Shown: piece by piece, positions 29,702 to 42,500 of the stretch | How the letters are laid out: each line of letters opens with the position of its first letter | Position numbering within the stretch: position 1 is the first letter of the stretch | Origin: Acrasis kona | Lineage: Eukaryota > Heterolobosea > Eutetramitea > Acrasida > Acrasidae | Assembly: GCA_026419775.2 (NCBI GenBank) | Contig: JAOPGA020000625.1 | Location: forward strand, 1-64,000 | Length of the DNA: 64,000 bases | Direction: 5' to 3' | Program-made: the position numbers and the translations under genes | Notes under the pieces: generated by a model | What the model was told of the DNA's origin: nothing | Database searches by the model: none | What the model saw: the letters and a program-made list of their open reading frames with translations, nothing else

Positions 29702-31701
29702 ATGGAGATACAAAGGCAAGGGACTGAGTTTATAGACGTAAAATTAATTAACACAATAATCAAATTATAATAGAACATAGTTAGTGTGCAAGAGGTCATA
29801 AATAGTATAACATCACAACTTGGGATTTACGCAAGAAATGGTTTGGGACCAAGAGGAGGGATCAAGATCCTTTCGCATTCACAGAGCAACGAAAAGAAAC
29901 AGCCCAACGAACAGTATATTCTAGCAGGATCGGAGGAGGTGGCAAAAAACATCTCACTGTGCAAGGATGCAAATACTTTATTTCAAAGAATGATTATTAA
30001 TCATCCAGTTGGAGCTCTCGTTGTAAGACTTTCACGTAATATCAATCAAACATGTGGCGATGGTATGCTAAAACATTCTTTTTGTATTAATTTTAATGAG
30101 GAAGTGCCAGTGCAGTATCTCTAGTCTCTACTCTAATGGAGGAAGCTCTAATTTTGATGAGGGATGGCGTGCACCCCAACGTGATCTCGCAAGTATACAA
30201 CGAAATGAGCAAAGTAATGATCGATAAAATCAAAAACCAATACTCTTTAAGTTTAACAAGCGCGGATTCATTACACGATACAATACACATTGACAAGGAA
30301 CTACTCATCAACATTGCAGATACGGTACTAACGGAAGAATTATTATCCTTTAGCGATGCATGCGTAGAAGCTATACAATACACTCACGATCAGTCATCCA
30401 TCAAAAACCTTTTCGACACACAGGACTACGATCTCATACACTTTCATTCCCAATCAGGCATCGATACAAACATATCCTTGGTGAAAGGCATCATCATTCC
30501 ACAAGGAACAAGAGATCCAAACATGCCAAAACAATCAAACAATTGTAACATTTTATTGCTACAGGATGCTCTTGAGCGATCGCAACAAGACCAGGACATG
30601 CAATTCAACACCGCACAACAACGTGTAGATCTCGTACGTGCAGAGAGAAGTGTCATCAACAACAAGGTGCATCAAATCATTGCGTCCGGAGCCAACATTG
30701 TCATTTCGAGCGAGGCCATTGACTCCATCAGTTTGAGTCTGTTTGCAAGATCAAATGTCATTGCTCTGCGACATGTGCCCATTCACATGTTTCCAATCAT
30801 CATGAACAACACTGGCGCGAAGCCCGTCAAGCTCTATCGTGGAAAGGCTACCCTGGGAACATGTAAGAATGTGATTGTGGAGACGCTGCCGGATGGAACA
30901 TGTCGTACTTGTCTAACAGGCCTCAACAAGAACATTTGTACTTTGGTAATACAGGCACCCACAAATCACGCCATCCAATCACACACGGTCATGATTAAGA
31001 AGGCAGTCAAGGTGTTGAAAAATGTATATCAAGATTGTATGATTGTGCCGGGAGGTGCTAGCGTGGATATTGCATTATGTAACGATTTGATTGAAATAAA
31101 ACATGAACATTCTAGAGTGATCCAATCTTGTGTGAATGCACTTAAAAGATCATGTGCGTTGGTGTTGTGTGGAAATAATGACCGGATATTAAATCAATGG
31201 ATAAATGATTACAAAGAAAACAAGGTGTTCGTGACACCATGTGATGACTGTTTTGTGGACGTAAAGCAGCGTGGTATATGGGACAGTTCTAGAGTCAAAA
31301 TACAAGTTTTATCTCAGAGTTTTGAAACTGTAAACGTACTGTTAAAGATTGATTGTTTAATAAAAGCATCTGATTTGAGCAAGTCGGCTCTGCAACGAAG
31401 AGTAGTGCACGAAGAAAAGCCATCAAAAGAAGATGAGCCATGGAGTTACCAGAGATATTATCCAGTCATAGACAAGCACATTTCTAAAAGAGAAGCGAGT
31501 AGAAGGAGCAACAAGGAAAATACATTTTATAGTGAAGAGAAGAAGGAACAGAGAAGACTAGAAGAGTCATTAGGTATACAGGATGAGTCAGCTAAAAGAA
31601 GATCCAGGATCAATCAAAGATTAGAGTCACTAATGCATGATCGATTAAGAGAAGCTGGACATGGATATCAAATTGATCCATTTGAGACTGATGCGATGTA
31701 G
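29702..31701 (+). CDS. Divergent group II chaperonin-like protein (CCT/BBS type)
   Basis: Predicted 641 residues in three exons; introns 29738-29773 (36 nt) and 30063-30100 (38 nt). Spliced, it reads GLGPRGGIKIL, then NHPVGALVVRLSRNINQTCGDGSASAVSLVSTLMEEALIL...GVHPNVI, which follows the equatorial and ATP-binding layout of group II chaperonins (the usual GDGTT is GDGSA here). The apical-domain equivalent and the C-terminal equatorial part (MIVPGGASVDIALC) are visible. The last ~100 residues are a charged helical tail not found in CCT subunits. This level of divergence is typical of the BBS6/10/12 chaperonin-like proteins that assemble the BBSome for cilia; an unusual CCT paralog is the alternative. 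Confidence 0.7.
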
Positions 31702-31752
31702 TAAAGACGGATTTAGATGAAAATTCTGTTGTTATTTTACAATTTTTTTGTT

Positions 31753-32492
<740 letters not shown>

Positions 32493-32649
32493 TTCTGATA
32501 GAGTTGATCGGTTTACAAAAAGAAACAACCATTAGCACAACTAAACAGTAGCTTGATTAAATGCTTAAGCAACCAGAATGAGCTACTCGTATGGAAGGTT
32601 ATAACCCTTCTAAAAAAGCACACTTTTGTAAAGAATATTTTAGTCACAA

Positions 32650-34242
32650 ATGTTTGTGGAGTTACTGAGGAGGGCAATTGGATTATGCCTTTATATTATG
32701 CTTTTAGCCACCACCTTTGCTTCTGCACTCTTCCACAACACCTTTGTATCTAATTTCGTTGAAGAGAGGGAATACTTGAAAAGCAAAACGCGAATATCAA
32801 TTTTCACTCGATATCCCCACCCGGGAACAACAAAGAAGAGAATGACCCCACACCTTAGCCACACAGATGCTGCATTGTTGCAACATGAAATGGGAATACA
32901 TACCCTAGATCAAACCTATGGAATAAAAGCAACCCGCAATGTGGAGATCTTTGTTTACTACAGAGACGAAAACTACGATAATAACTCTGTTGATAGAATG
33001 ATGAATTGGTTGGGTAAATCAAACAGCATTAAGTACATCCGACAGCGAGGAGAATCCTTAGGAGACCGCATGGCAGCTGCAGTACAAGACGCACTTGACG
33101 ACTGTATTGAAAAATTAATCATTATCGGCACTGATTGTCCAGGTCTCGACTACAAAATTATAGACATTTCCCTAAAGGTGCTAGAGGATTCGAATAAAAA
33201 GTATCATTGTACTCTAGGACCCGCTATGGACGGCGGTTACTATATGATTGGGTTCAATACCCAAATATTGAAAGAAGTGAACTGGCGAGATGGAGCATTC
33301 CATCAAGATATGCCCTGGGGCACAGATCAAGTCCTTCGCTTATCGTTGCAATACATGAAGCAGCACGGGCTTTTGTGCTACGTGATGAACGACCATATGC
33401 TGAGTGATGTAGACACGCCAGATGATTTACACGTTTGGTATAAATGTAAACAAGATGCACTTGATAAGAAATCCAAACACCCCATCACTGTTGTGATACC
33501 TGTTAAAAACGAACAATCTCATATTCTTAATACTCTTTCATCTTGTCATTATTCTTCTTCTCTTGGTCCACATAATGTTGATGTTGTGATTGTGGGTGGT
33601 GGGTGCACCGATAATACTGCATCGATCGTCCAAAAGGAAATGAAGCACAAAGACACCAAATATGCAAAGCTAAATAGTATTGCATTGAAGTTGTTGCGTG
33701 ATGGATGTAAAGCAAACCAAATGAATATTGGTGCCAAGTTATGCGTAAGACACGAACCTCAATCTTGCATTTTGATCTTTCTACACGGTGATACCTCACT
33801 TCCCGAGAGATATGACGTGTTGTGTAGAGCTGCATTGGAGGATGGCACTTTATGTGGTTGCTTCATGTTCTCCATAGATAAATCGGAGACTTGCATTGCA
33901 GGTAGGGATATGTTAACAAGATGCACGAACTGGAGGGCTATTGATTATGGATTCCCATATGGAGACCAAGCTTTGTTTATATCCGATTGTAACTTTTGGA
34001 AAGTTATGGGTGGGTATGATGCTGGCATGGCCTTCATGGAGGATTATGAATTTGTAAGACAAATAAGAAGGTTGCAAAAAATTCGAGTGGTAAATGATTA
34101 CATAGTAACATCTTCGAGAAGATGGGAGAGCATGGGAGTATTAAGGGCTGTGTTTTGGAACCAAATCTTTGTAATTGCCTATCGTCTTGGCATGTCACCA
34201 AAAACAATTAGTGATTGTTATTGGTATTTTAAAAAACTATAA
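32650..34242 (+). CDS. Fusion of two bacterial-type glycosyltransferases
   Basis: 530 residues. An N-terminal hydrophobic segment (about 10-28) looks like a signal anchor or signal peptide. Domain 1 (about 45-270) matches the DUF2064/TIGR04282 glycosyltransferase family: FTRYPHPGTTKKRM, IIGTDCPGL, LGPAMDGGYYMIG, DVDTPDDL. Domain 2 (about 285-530) matches the TIGR04283 branch of family 2 glycosyltransferases: VVIPVKNEQSHILNTL, DVVIVGGGCTDN, KANQMNIGAKL, IFLHGDTSLP, YGDQALFISDCNFW, GGYDAGMAFMEDYE. Both families are mainly bacterial and are often neighbours or fused there, so horizontal origin is likely. The product is not known; from memory some bacterial members sit in arsenosugar gene clusters. 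No intron. Confidence 0.85.
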   Translation: MFVELLRRAIGLCLYIMLLATTFASALFHNTFVSNFVEEREYLKSKTRISIFTRYPHPGTTKKRMTPHLSHTDAALLQHEMGIHTLDQTYGIKATRNVEIFVYYRDENYDNNSVDRMMNWLGKSNSIKYIRQRGESLGDRMAAAVQDALDDCIEKLIIIGTDCPGLDYKIIDISLKVLEDSNKKYHCTLGPAMDGGYYMIGFNTQILKEVNWRDGAFHQDMPWGTDQVLRLSLQYMKQHGLLCYVMNDHMLSDVDTPDDLHVWYKCKQDALDKKSKHPITVVIPVKNEQSHILNTLSSCHYSSSLGPHNVDVVIVGGGCTDNTASIVQKEMKHKDTKYAKLNSIALKLLRDGCKANQMNIGAKLCVRHEPQSCILIFLHGDTSLPERYDVLCRAALEDGTLCGCFMFSIDKSETCIAGRDMLTRCTNWRAIDYGFPYGDQALFISDCNFWKVMGGYDAGMAFMEDYEFVRQIRRLQKIRVVNDYIVTSSRRWESMGVLRAVFWNQIFVIAYRLGMSPKTISDCYWYFKKL

Positions 34243-34497
34243 AATCATGTTTTAAAGATGATATACCCTAGTAGAGTTTTTCGATTACACGTGTCTAATT
34301 TGCGAAATAGATATAGTATTCATAGTTTTGATCCTCACTACTGTTGCTCCTTAACAAATCGTTTGGAAGTTCCTTGTAGTTGAATGCCAGCGAAATTAAG
34401 CTGATCAACAGGTTTCTTATTACAATCAATTATGACATGTGACGCACATCATAAATTAAAATCAAACAGTCTGCGCTAGTAACGGTCAGGTCGGATC

Positions 34498-37400
34498 ATG
34501 GACGAAGGTAAGAGCATTACTTGAACTCATCGTTCATAACCATATAATAGAGCTGTTTGAGGAATATAAAAGAGACTTTGATGAAGATACACTAGACGAC
34601 TTGGCGCTTCAAAAAGATCCAACAGACGTCAGTATCACAGAAGTCTTGGCAAATCGGTATAAAAAGGATCAAATTTATACATACCTCGGAAACACAATCG
34701 TTTCGGTCAACCCCTACAAGAAAACATCTTTATACCGAAACGAAACCAAGAGATATTACCATACAAAACACCCCTATGAAATAGCTCCGCATTTGTATTC
34801 ACTTGTAGAAGATGCCTACAGGTCTATGCGAGAGACGGGACAACCCCAAACTGTAATTATAAGTGGAGAGTCTGGTGCCGGCAAGACAGAATCTGCTAAA
34901 AAGATCATGGAGTACATTGCTGCAGTCAGTATAGGTGGCCTAGTGACCGACAACATCAAACAGATTTTGCTAGAGAGTAACCCCGTGTTGGAAGCGTTTG
35001 GTAATGCAAAGACACTACGTAACGATAACTCCTCTCGCTTCGGAAAGTTCATCGACATGTTCTTCAACTTTAAGGGACAAATGGAGGGAGGCCACATCAC
35101 GACGCTGCTCTTGGAAAAGTCACGTGTTGTGAACCAAAAGAGAGGAGAACGCAATTTTCACATTTTTTATCAATTGTGCGCCGGTGCTGATGAAGTGCTA
35201 AAGAAGCAACTTGGATTAGAGTCAGCCAAGCACTACGCTTATTTGAATCCGAACAATAACAAAGAAGACACCGTCATCAAGAATGTAAACGACAAGAACG
35301 AATTCAAGTACACCCAACAAAGCATGATGGAGGCGGGCATCTCCATCACCGAACAGATGCAAATATTCCGTACTTTAGCAGGAATATTACACTTGGGCAA
35401 CGTCAAGTTCATCCCATCAAAGAAGGATTCTGGCGAGACGATCTCCAGCGGAACCTCTAATTTGGGAAACAAGAACGACGACGCCGCAGAGATCGAGAAC
35501 ATGGACGTACTGAAGAAGGCAGTACAATGCTTCCAGTTGGAGAGCGAAGTCCCTCTCAGAGATGCGCTATTGTACAGGACCATCAAGGCAGGAAAAGAAG
35601 TCACCAAAATAGCTCAACCCTGTAGCAAAGCAGCTTACAACAGAGACGCGCTCAACAAGTCCATCTACGAGAGGTTATTCAATTGGTTGATCCGTCGCAT
35701 CAATTCGGCAGTCAAGAAGCCCGACGATGCCAGGTTCAGCATCGGTCTGCTTGATATTTATGGGTTCGAAATTTACGACAAGAAGAATCAAGGAGACAAG
35801 GATGGAAGGAACGGAATCGAGCAGCTGAACATTAACTTTGTGAACGAAAAGATCCAACAACAAATCCAACACTGGCTACAGAGAGAGCAGGACGAATACA
35901 TTCAAGAAAAGGTGCCGTGGAGGGTGACCGCACTGGCCAACGTGGACGCATGTCTACAAGTGATCGAGGGCAAGCCCATGGGGGCCTATGCATTGCTCAA
36001 CGAAGAGAGCATATTGCCGAGAGGAACGGATCAGAATTATTTGGACAAGATGAACAATCACTTTGGCGATGGAAAATGGATGGAGTCGTTGAAGAGATCA
36101 GATGCCAACGACAACACCAAGGCGATCAATCCGTACGCCAAGGCCAAATTCGCCACCTTGAACTTTGATCTCAAGCACTTTGCAGCCAAGGTGACTTATG
36201 ATGTGGAGGGATGGGTGGAGGCCAATCGCGACACTGTTTTTGTCGATTTAATCTTGAGCATGCGACAATCCACCGGCGAGCTCATGGTTCAATTGTTCCC
36301 GAAGGACGAAAAGATTGATGACTCCGGATCGTCCAAATTACAAAAGACAACTTCCATGCAATTCGTGAGCGAAGTGGCCAACCTACTTGCCAAGATCAAA
36401 AACAAGAAGCATCACTACGTCAAGTGCATCAAGCCCAATCACGACAAGAAACCAGACGATCTGATCAAGGACGTGGTGATGGATCAGGTGAGATATCTCG
36501 GCATTCACGAGAATGTATTGGTGCGCAAGAGCGGTTACTACTTCAAGATGGACTATGAGCAGTTCCTGAATCGCTACAAGCTGTGCAGTCCACAAACATG
36601 GCCTCGTTACAAGGGACAAGGAGGTGCTCGTGGAGGCGTGGAGGCCATCTTGCAGGACATGAAATTATCCAACAAGACGTATGCCCTCGGAAAGACCAAA
36701 ATCTTCTTGAAGAGTCCCGTTCAATTGTTCGCATTGGACGAGAAGGTGGAGAGCAGGAGAGCGGAGATGGCCACCATTCTTCAGAGGAATTTCAGGAGGT
36801 ACAAGACCAAACAAACGGCCATGGCACAACAGCACTTGGCTGCATCGTTGGAGCGCACGTTTGGAGAAGTGTTGGAGCCGGATACGTTCAGACAACAAAT
36901 CAACATGATCAGCGCGCAGACTGCATCTCGTCAGAAGAGATTGTTGGTGGTCGGAAGGAAGGCATTGTTCGTGGTGGATCCCAAATCATACGCCATCATT
37001 AGGAGATTGCCGTACGAAGATTTGACCAAGATCAGCTGCAGCACCCTGAACGATTCGTTATTCAGCGTGCACGATGATTCGTCGTATGATTGCATGTTTG
37101 AATCGGACAACAAGCACGAAACCATCAAGGTGATTCGCGATGCCTACTCCGAAGTGCAAGAGTTCGATGCCGATCAAAAAAAGAAGGAATTACCGGTGGA
37201 CATTGTCGACGAGTTCAAGTGGCACCCACGTCGCGGAATCGTCCAGCAGGTTCAATTCTTGAAGAATTACACATGCAGGAGGACGCAAATCAGCAAGACC
37301 ATCGACGGAGGATTGGCAGTGATGAGCAAACCATCCGACGACGTGTTCGACGGCAAGAAATTACGTCGCAAACAATCGTTCCACAAGCGATTCTACGGCG

Positions 37401-39535
37401 ATTACATTCACATGCAAAACAGTCAGCTCATGAAGCAAATCACTCTGGAACATGGAGACAAGCACGTCATGTTTAGCGGAGTGGTCGGTAAGTTCAACAA
37501 GAAATTCAAGAGACAGGAGAGAATATTGATGATCACGGAGAAGGCTGCCTACAACATTGATCCACATGGATACATGATCAACAGAAGAATTCCGCTCAAA
37601 AAGATCAGAGCCATCAGCGTGTCTCCATTGACCGATGGTTACTTTGTGGTGCACATTCCTGACGAATACGACTATGTGTTCGAGAGCAACAAGAAGACCG
37701 AAATATTAAAGGTGCTGAACGAGAATTATACTCACATGACCAGGAGCACGCTAAAATATCAAGTCAAGGAGAACATCAAATTCAGGGTCAACAAGAGCAA
37801 GACCAAGAACGATGCGCTGTTGGACGATGATGCCAACGCAAGCGATTTGAAGGTGATTCAGTTCTACGAGAGAAAGGACATCAAGGCCACCGTGTTGAAT
37901 CCCACCAAATACGGAGCGCAAGTATTGGTCAAGGTGGAAGATTTCATGAAGAACGACATGAGCGTGGACGTGATCCAGGACATTTATCAAGGACAAAAAC
38001 TAAGGAGGAGAGAGAGCTTGTTGAGATGGGAGATGGGCGATTATTTGCACTTGAACGATAGCAAGTACATGAAGAACATCACCACCAAATTCGGAGATCA
38101 GAAATTGCTCTACTCTGGCATCATCAACAAGATCAACAAGCGATATGCGGTGCAGGATCGCAAAATTCTCATCACCGATCAAGCCCTGTACAATTTGGAG
38201 AAGGACGGCAATCGAATCAATCGACGCATTCCTCTCAAGAACATATCCGGCATCAGCTGCAGCACCATGAAGGATGGATTCTTTGTGGTCAGGGTGCAGG
38301 ATGAATACGATTACTTCTTTGCCACGCCCAACAAGACCGAAATCATCAAGTGCATCATGGATCAACACAAGAAATTACGTGGCGTTGCATTGGAGCTGCA
38401 GGTGGACGATAAATTGGTGTACAGTCCACAAAGAAAGGCTGGCTTGAGGACCATTGAATTCCAGGATGATTTGACCGTGATGCAGAGCACCATCGTGCGC
38501 ACTCAGACTGGCGTGGCCATCAAGGTGAACAATGCCAGGGATGACATTGACTTGGAGGGCAGACCAGCAGCAGCAGAGAAGCGCGAATTTGTGGGCGTGA
38601 GAGGAGAAGCAGGCGACACTTATCAAGCACGCAAGGCGAGGAGAAAGCAATCGCTGTACAGAGAGTACATGGGCGATTACTTGAGCTACAACGCCAATCC
38701 ATCCATGAAGAAGCTAATGAAGCAGAACGGAGATCGTCAGATTCTATTCAGCGACGAAATGATGAAGGTGAATAAAAAGTACAAATCACAAAAGAGAATC
38801 ATCGTCATGACCGATAAGAATTTGTACAACATCGATCCACAAGAATTCAAGGTCAAGAGAAGAATACCTCTCGAGGACATTGACGGCATTAGTTTGAGCA
38901 CGTTGCCAGATAATAGTTTCTGTCTGCACATGCCCGATAGTTATGATTACTTGTTGGAGAGCGACAAGAAGACGGAGATGATTGATTTGCTGACGCAGGC
39001 ATTGGTCAAGAAGAGCAACAAAAAGTTGCCCATTAACGTGAGCGATACGTTCGAATTTAGTCCCAGCCACAACGAAACGCAGAGCATCACCTTTGTGTTG
39101 GACGATAACATGGCAGAGACCAACATAGAGCCCACCAACAATGGATTGACCGTGCACGTTCAGCACGAGGAACCTGCAGTGGTGTTGGAGGCTGCCTACG
39201 TCTACGTCAAGGATCAACCACGTCCCATCGAGATTAAGAATTTGGTATTGATCAAGTTGCGTAAAAAGTGGAAGTACAAGTTGGAGATTCGTTTCTATGT
39301 GAATGCACATTTGAGTGGATGTAGTTTCCACGAGAAGATTGACACGGTCACCAACAGACAGGAGTTTGTGTCCAGCGTGCATGATTTGGCACCTCGTGAG
39401 GAGAGATATTCCATCACGTTGCCAGAGAGAAGGGTGTTGTTCTCCTTGTTGAGCAAGACGCGTGTCAAGGCCAAGTTGGTGGATCCGTTGGGAAAGGTAT
39501 TGTTGGCAGTGAGATTTGTGTATGATGTAAAATAA
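34498..39535 (+). CDS. Long-tailed myosin I with four TH1-like repeats and RhoGDI-like C-terminus
   Basis: Predicted 1664 residues. Exon 1 (34498-34507, MDE) joins exon 2 (34551 on) across a 43-nt intron (GTAAGA...ATAATAG). The motor (about 15-750) has the P-loop GESGAGKT, switch I NDNSSRFGKF, switch II DIYGFEIY and the converter; one IQ motif (ILQRNFRRYKTK) follows. The tail then repeats a TH1-like unit four times, each with an RRxP(L/Y)xxI...S..D..F.VH...SYDY.(F/L)ES core; units two to four are preceded by a Lys/Arg-rich lead (GKKLRRKQS, GQKLRRRES, ARKARRKQS). TH1 domains bind acidic phospholipids. The last ~117 residues resemble the Ig-like domain of RhoGDI (YKLEIRFYVN, LSG, YSITLPERR, FVYDVK). 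No SH3 domain. It should act at actin-rich membranes. Confidence 0.92.
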
Positions 39536-39547
39536 AAGTGTTATTGT

Positions 39548-42500
39548 TTATTCATAATAACGTTGATTTGGATCGTATTGGCTATTGTTGCCTGACCCTC
39601 TCTTTTCTTGATTAGACTTGTATGGGTTGTTGTTATTGTTGCTGTTGGATGATGATCTTGAAGAATAGGGATGACTCTTGTAGGCATCTTCTCTAGCTGG
39701 GCCATTCGAATCAACAGTTGCTCGATTATTATAATTCTTGTACGCATCATCTTGACCATTCGATGATGATGATCGATAAGATGATCTCTCTTGACCACCA
39801 CCACCACTCGATGATGATGATCGATAATTCCTATAAGAATCATCTTGATTACTATTACTACGATAAGTCTTGTTGGGGTCATAATTACTGCTGCTGCTGC
39901 TATTGCTTGTACCGCCATGTTTAGCATATGGATTACTAGTATTAGGTGTTGATTTATCATAATCAGATCTTGAATAACTCTTATCTTGAAAATCTCTCTT
40001 ATTCTTGTAATCATCAGATCTAGATGACGATGATGATTTGTAATCACCACCACTAGATGATGATGATGATGATGATCTCTTGTAATCATTATGTCTGTTA
40101 TAGTCACCACCAGATGATGATGATTTATAATCACTTCTTGATCGATGACCATCCCTTCTATAATCACCACCACCACTCTGATCATTCACCCTACCATATT
40201 GAACATCTCTCTTGTAGTCATTACCACCTTCGTTATATTGACGTGCACCACCCCCATTATAAGAATCACCTCTCCTATACGACGACTGATCGTAACCCTG
40301 CTGCTGCTGTTGTTGTTGTTGATTTCTATAATGACCACCACCATGATTATTGCCACCTCTATTACCATGATGACCACCTCTACCACCTCTCCCACCACGA
40401 TTACCCCTACCAAAATTACTCTGCATGTGATGCGCAATGATATCCTCCAATGTTTCGCTATTAACCTCCAATTGATACCGATCGGCTTCGGGTAAAATGG
40501 CACTGGGCAATATCACATTGGGCAACAATCGCGGCACATGGTTCAACAATGGCAGCGATAATTCATAAATGGCGCTCATCACCATGTTATTACGAACCAC
40601 TTGCAACGTATCCGATGGGAATGGCACGGGGTAATCGTCGCTCGGTTCGCAAGTGTTTGGATCTCTCCTCAATACGCCGCTGGGCATCCACCCAATCAAC
40701 GGTCTCTTGTTGACCACTGGATTGCTCAAATTCACCTTGACCACGCTATCGTCTTCAACGGTCATGTGTAAATCCAGAATGTGTTGTGCCAGCTGATGTT
40801 CCGTTCTACAGTAAATGATGCTGTGACCGAGTTGATTTCTAATCTGTTCCGATGGGGTCAATTGATCTTCGATCAATTTGGTTTGGGACAAGAGACGATC
40901 GGCATCGATAAAGGGCAATATGGCAACGCCCTGCCACGCCATCACCTTTCCGTTCAAATCAATTGCAAAATCTTCTGGATAAAAATCCTTGATGGGCGAT
41001 TCTTGGCTGCACATCAAATCTCTATAGGGCAACGGAAGTGCATGAGCGCTTGCAGGGGGCAACACGCCCATCAATTGATCGTACGGTTTGAACGGAGTGC
41101 CCATCTCGAACGTGTCCAATGGCAATAAGCTCAAATTCACCAAATCGCTCGCGAACGGTGCATAGTGATAGGGATAATACCATCCCCACGATATACATCC
41201 TCTGTAATAGTAACGAAACACCCACAACAGTCCCTGTGCGTAGGATAGCGCAACGTGTTTGACGTCTTCAGAGTTGGGATCGTATGGCGTGTGAAATTTC
41301 TCTTGGTAATATCGTTCCCTCCATCCCTCCGATCCCAATTGTACATTATCTGGATGTAATGTTTGGTCCACCTTTTGCGATTGCTTCATCTTTTCTGATA
41401 GCGACGATTTGAACGCTTCCAATTCCTCTTGGGTGGCTGCTCTCCTTGTTTCGCTCAATTTGATGCGCTTTTTGTCTGGTTCGTCCTGTTCGTCGTTCGT
41501 TGTTGCTGGTGCTGATGCGTGATTTTCTGCATGTTGATCCTGATCGTCGTCTTGATTTTCGCTCAGAAACTTTCTCTTCAAGCTTCTGGCTGCATCCTTG
41601 TTGTCTTGATCAGAGTAGGATCTCACATTGTTCAAATTATCCACGTATCCACCCAGTGCAAATGTTTCGGTTTGTTTCCCATACTCGGTGTAACTTTGGT
41701 TCTCATTTTGTTGACTCCTTCTATTCTTTGCTGCTTGTATTCTGGCTTCCTTCTCCGCTCTATTCCTGAATATGTCGTCCTCCACCTCTCCAATGTGACT
41801 CATGAGGATTTGAGTGCGCTCCCAATTCACGTCTCCATTGTCGGTCATGTAGCCGCCCATCTCTGGCAAGAACTTTTTGTACAGCTTGATCAGTAGATCC
41901 AACGCTCCTTCTTTAATGTCCAGAGAAGGCAAGTGAGGTAAGAAGTCATTACCAACAAAGAAGCACATGAAGATAAAGTCGTCAATGATCCTCTCGATAT
42001 CATACTGGAACCTCAAGCCTTGAAAGGATGTCTCTACAAACTCTTGATTGAGCAAGTACTCTCGTAGCACGGTCATGTGAAGTATTTCTAGTGGTTGATA
42101 TTCGTACAGGTGTGCGCCCTGTTGTTTGAGCGCATCATCTTGTTTCTTCCCTCCATCGAACACCTTTTCACGCAAAATGTAAAAGTAGGGTTCGTGAGTG
42201 CTGAGTGCCAACATGATGAGATCGGCGTCGAGACCATGGATCACATGACTTGTGTTTGGATTGTAATTTGGCTGCAGGCGTTGTTGACGAATGAATTCGA
42301 CGAGTTTGTGTTCTCCTTCTCCTGGAAGAGAGGCATCGGAAAGAATTACCGTCAAGTTCTTCCATCCCGGATCGTTATTCATCCTTTCGTGAATGTAATA
42401 CTTGAGTCCTAGCGTTACCTTCTCCATAAATCCTGTGCCTGGTGTGATGACGTTGCTGTCCCAGTGAATTTTCTTTTCTGGTAGTTCTATGCCCCTCCTT

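Noticed and set aside
39541-40185. Long His/Ile-rich minus-strand ORF overlapping XRN2
   Set aside because: A shadow of the low-complexity XRN2 tail in another frame.
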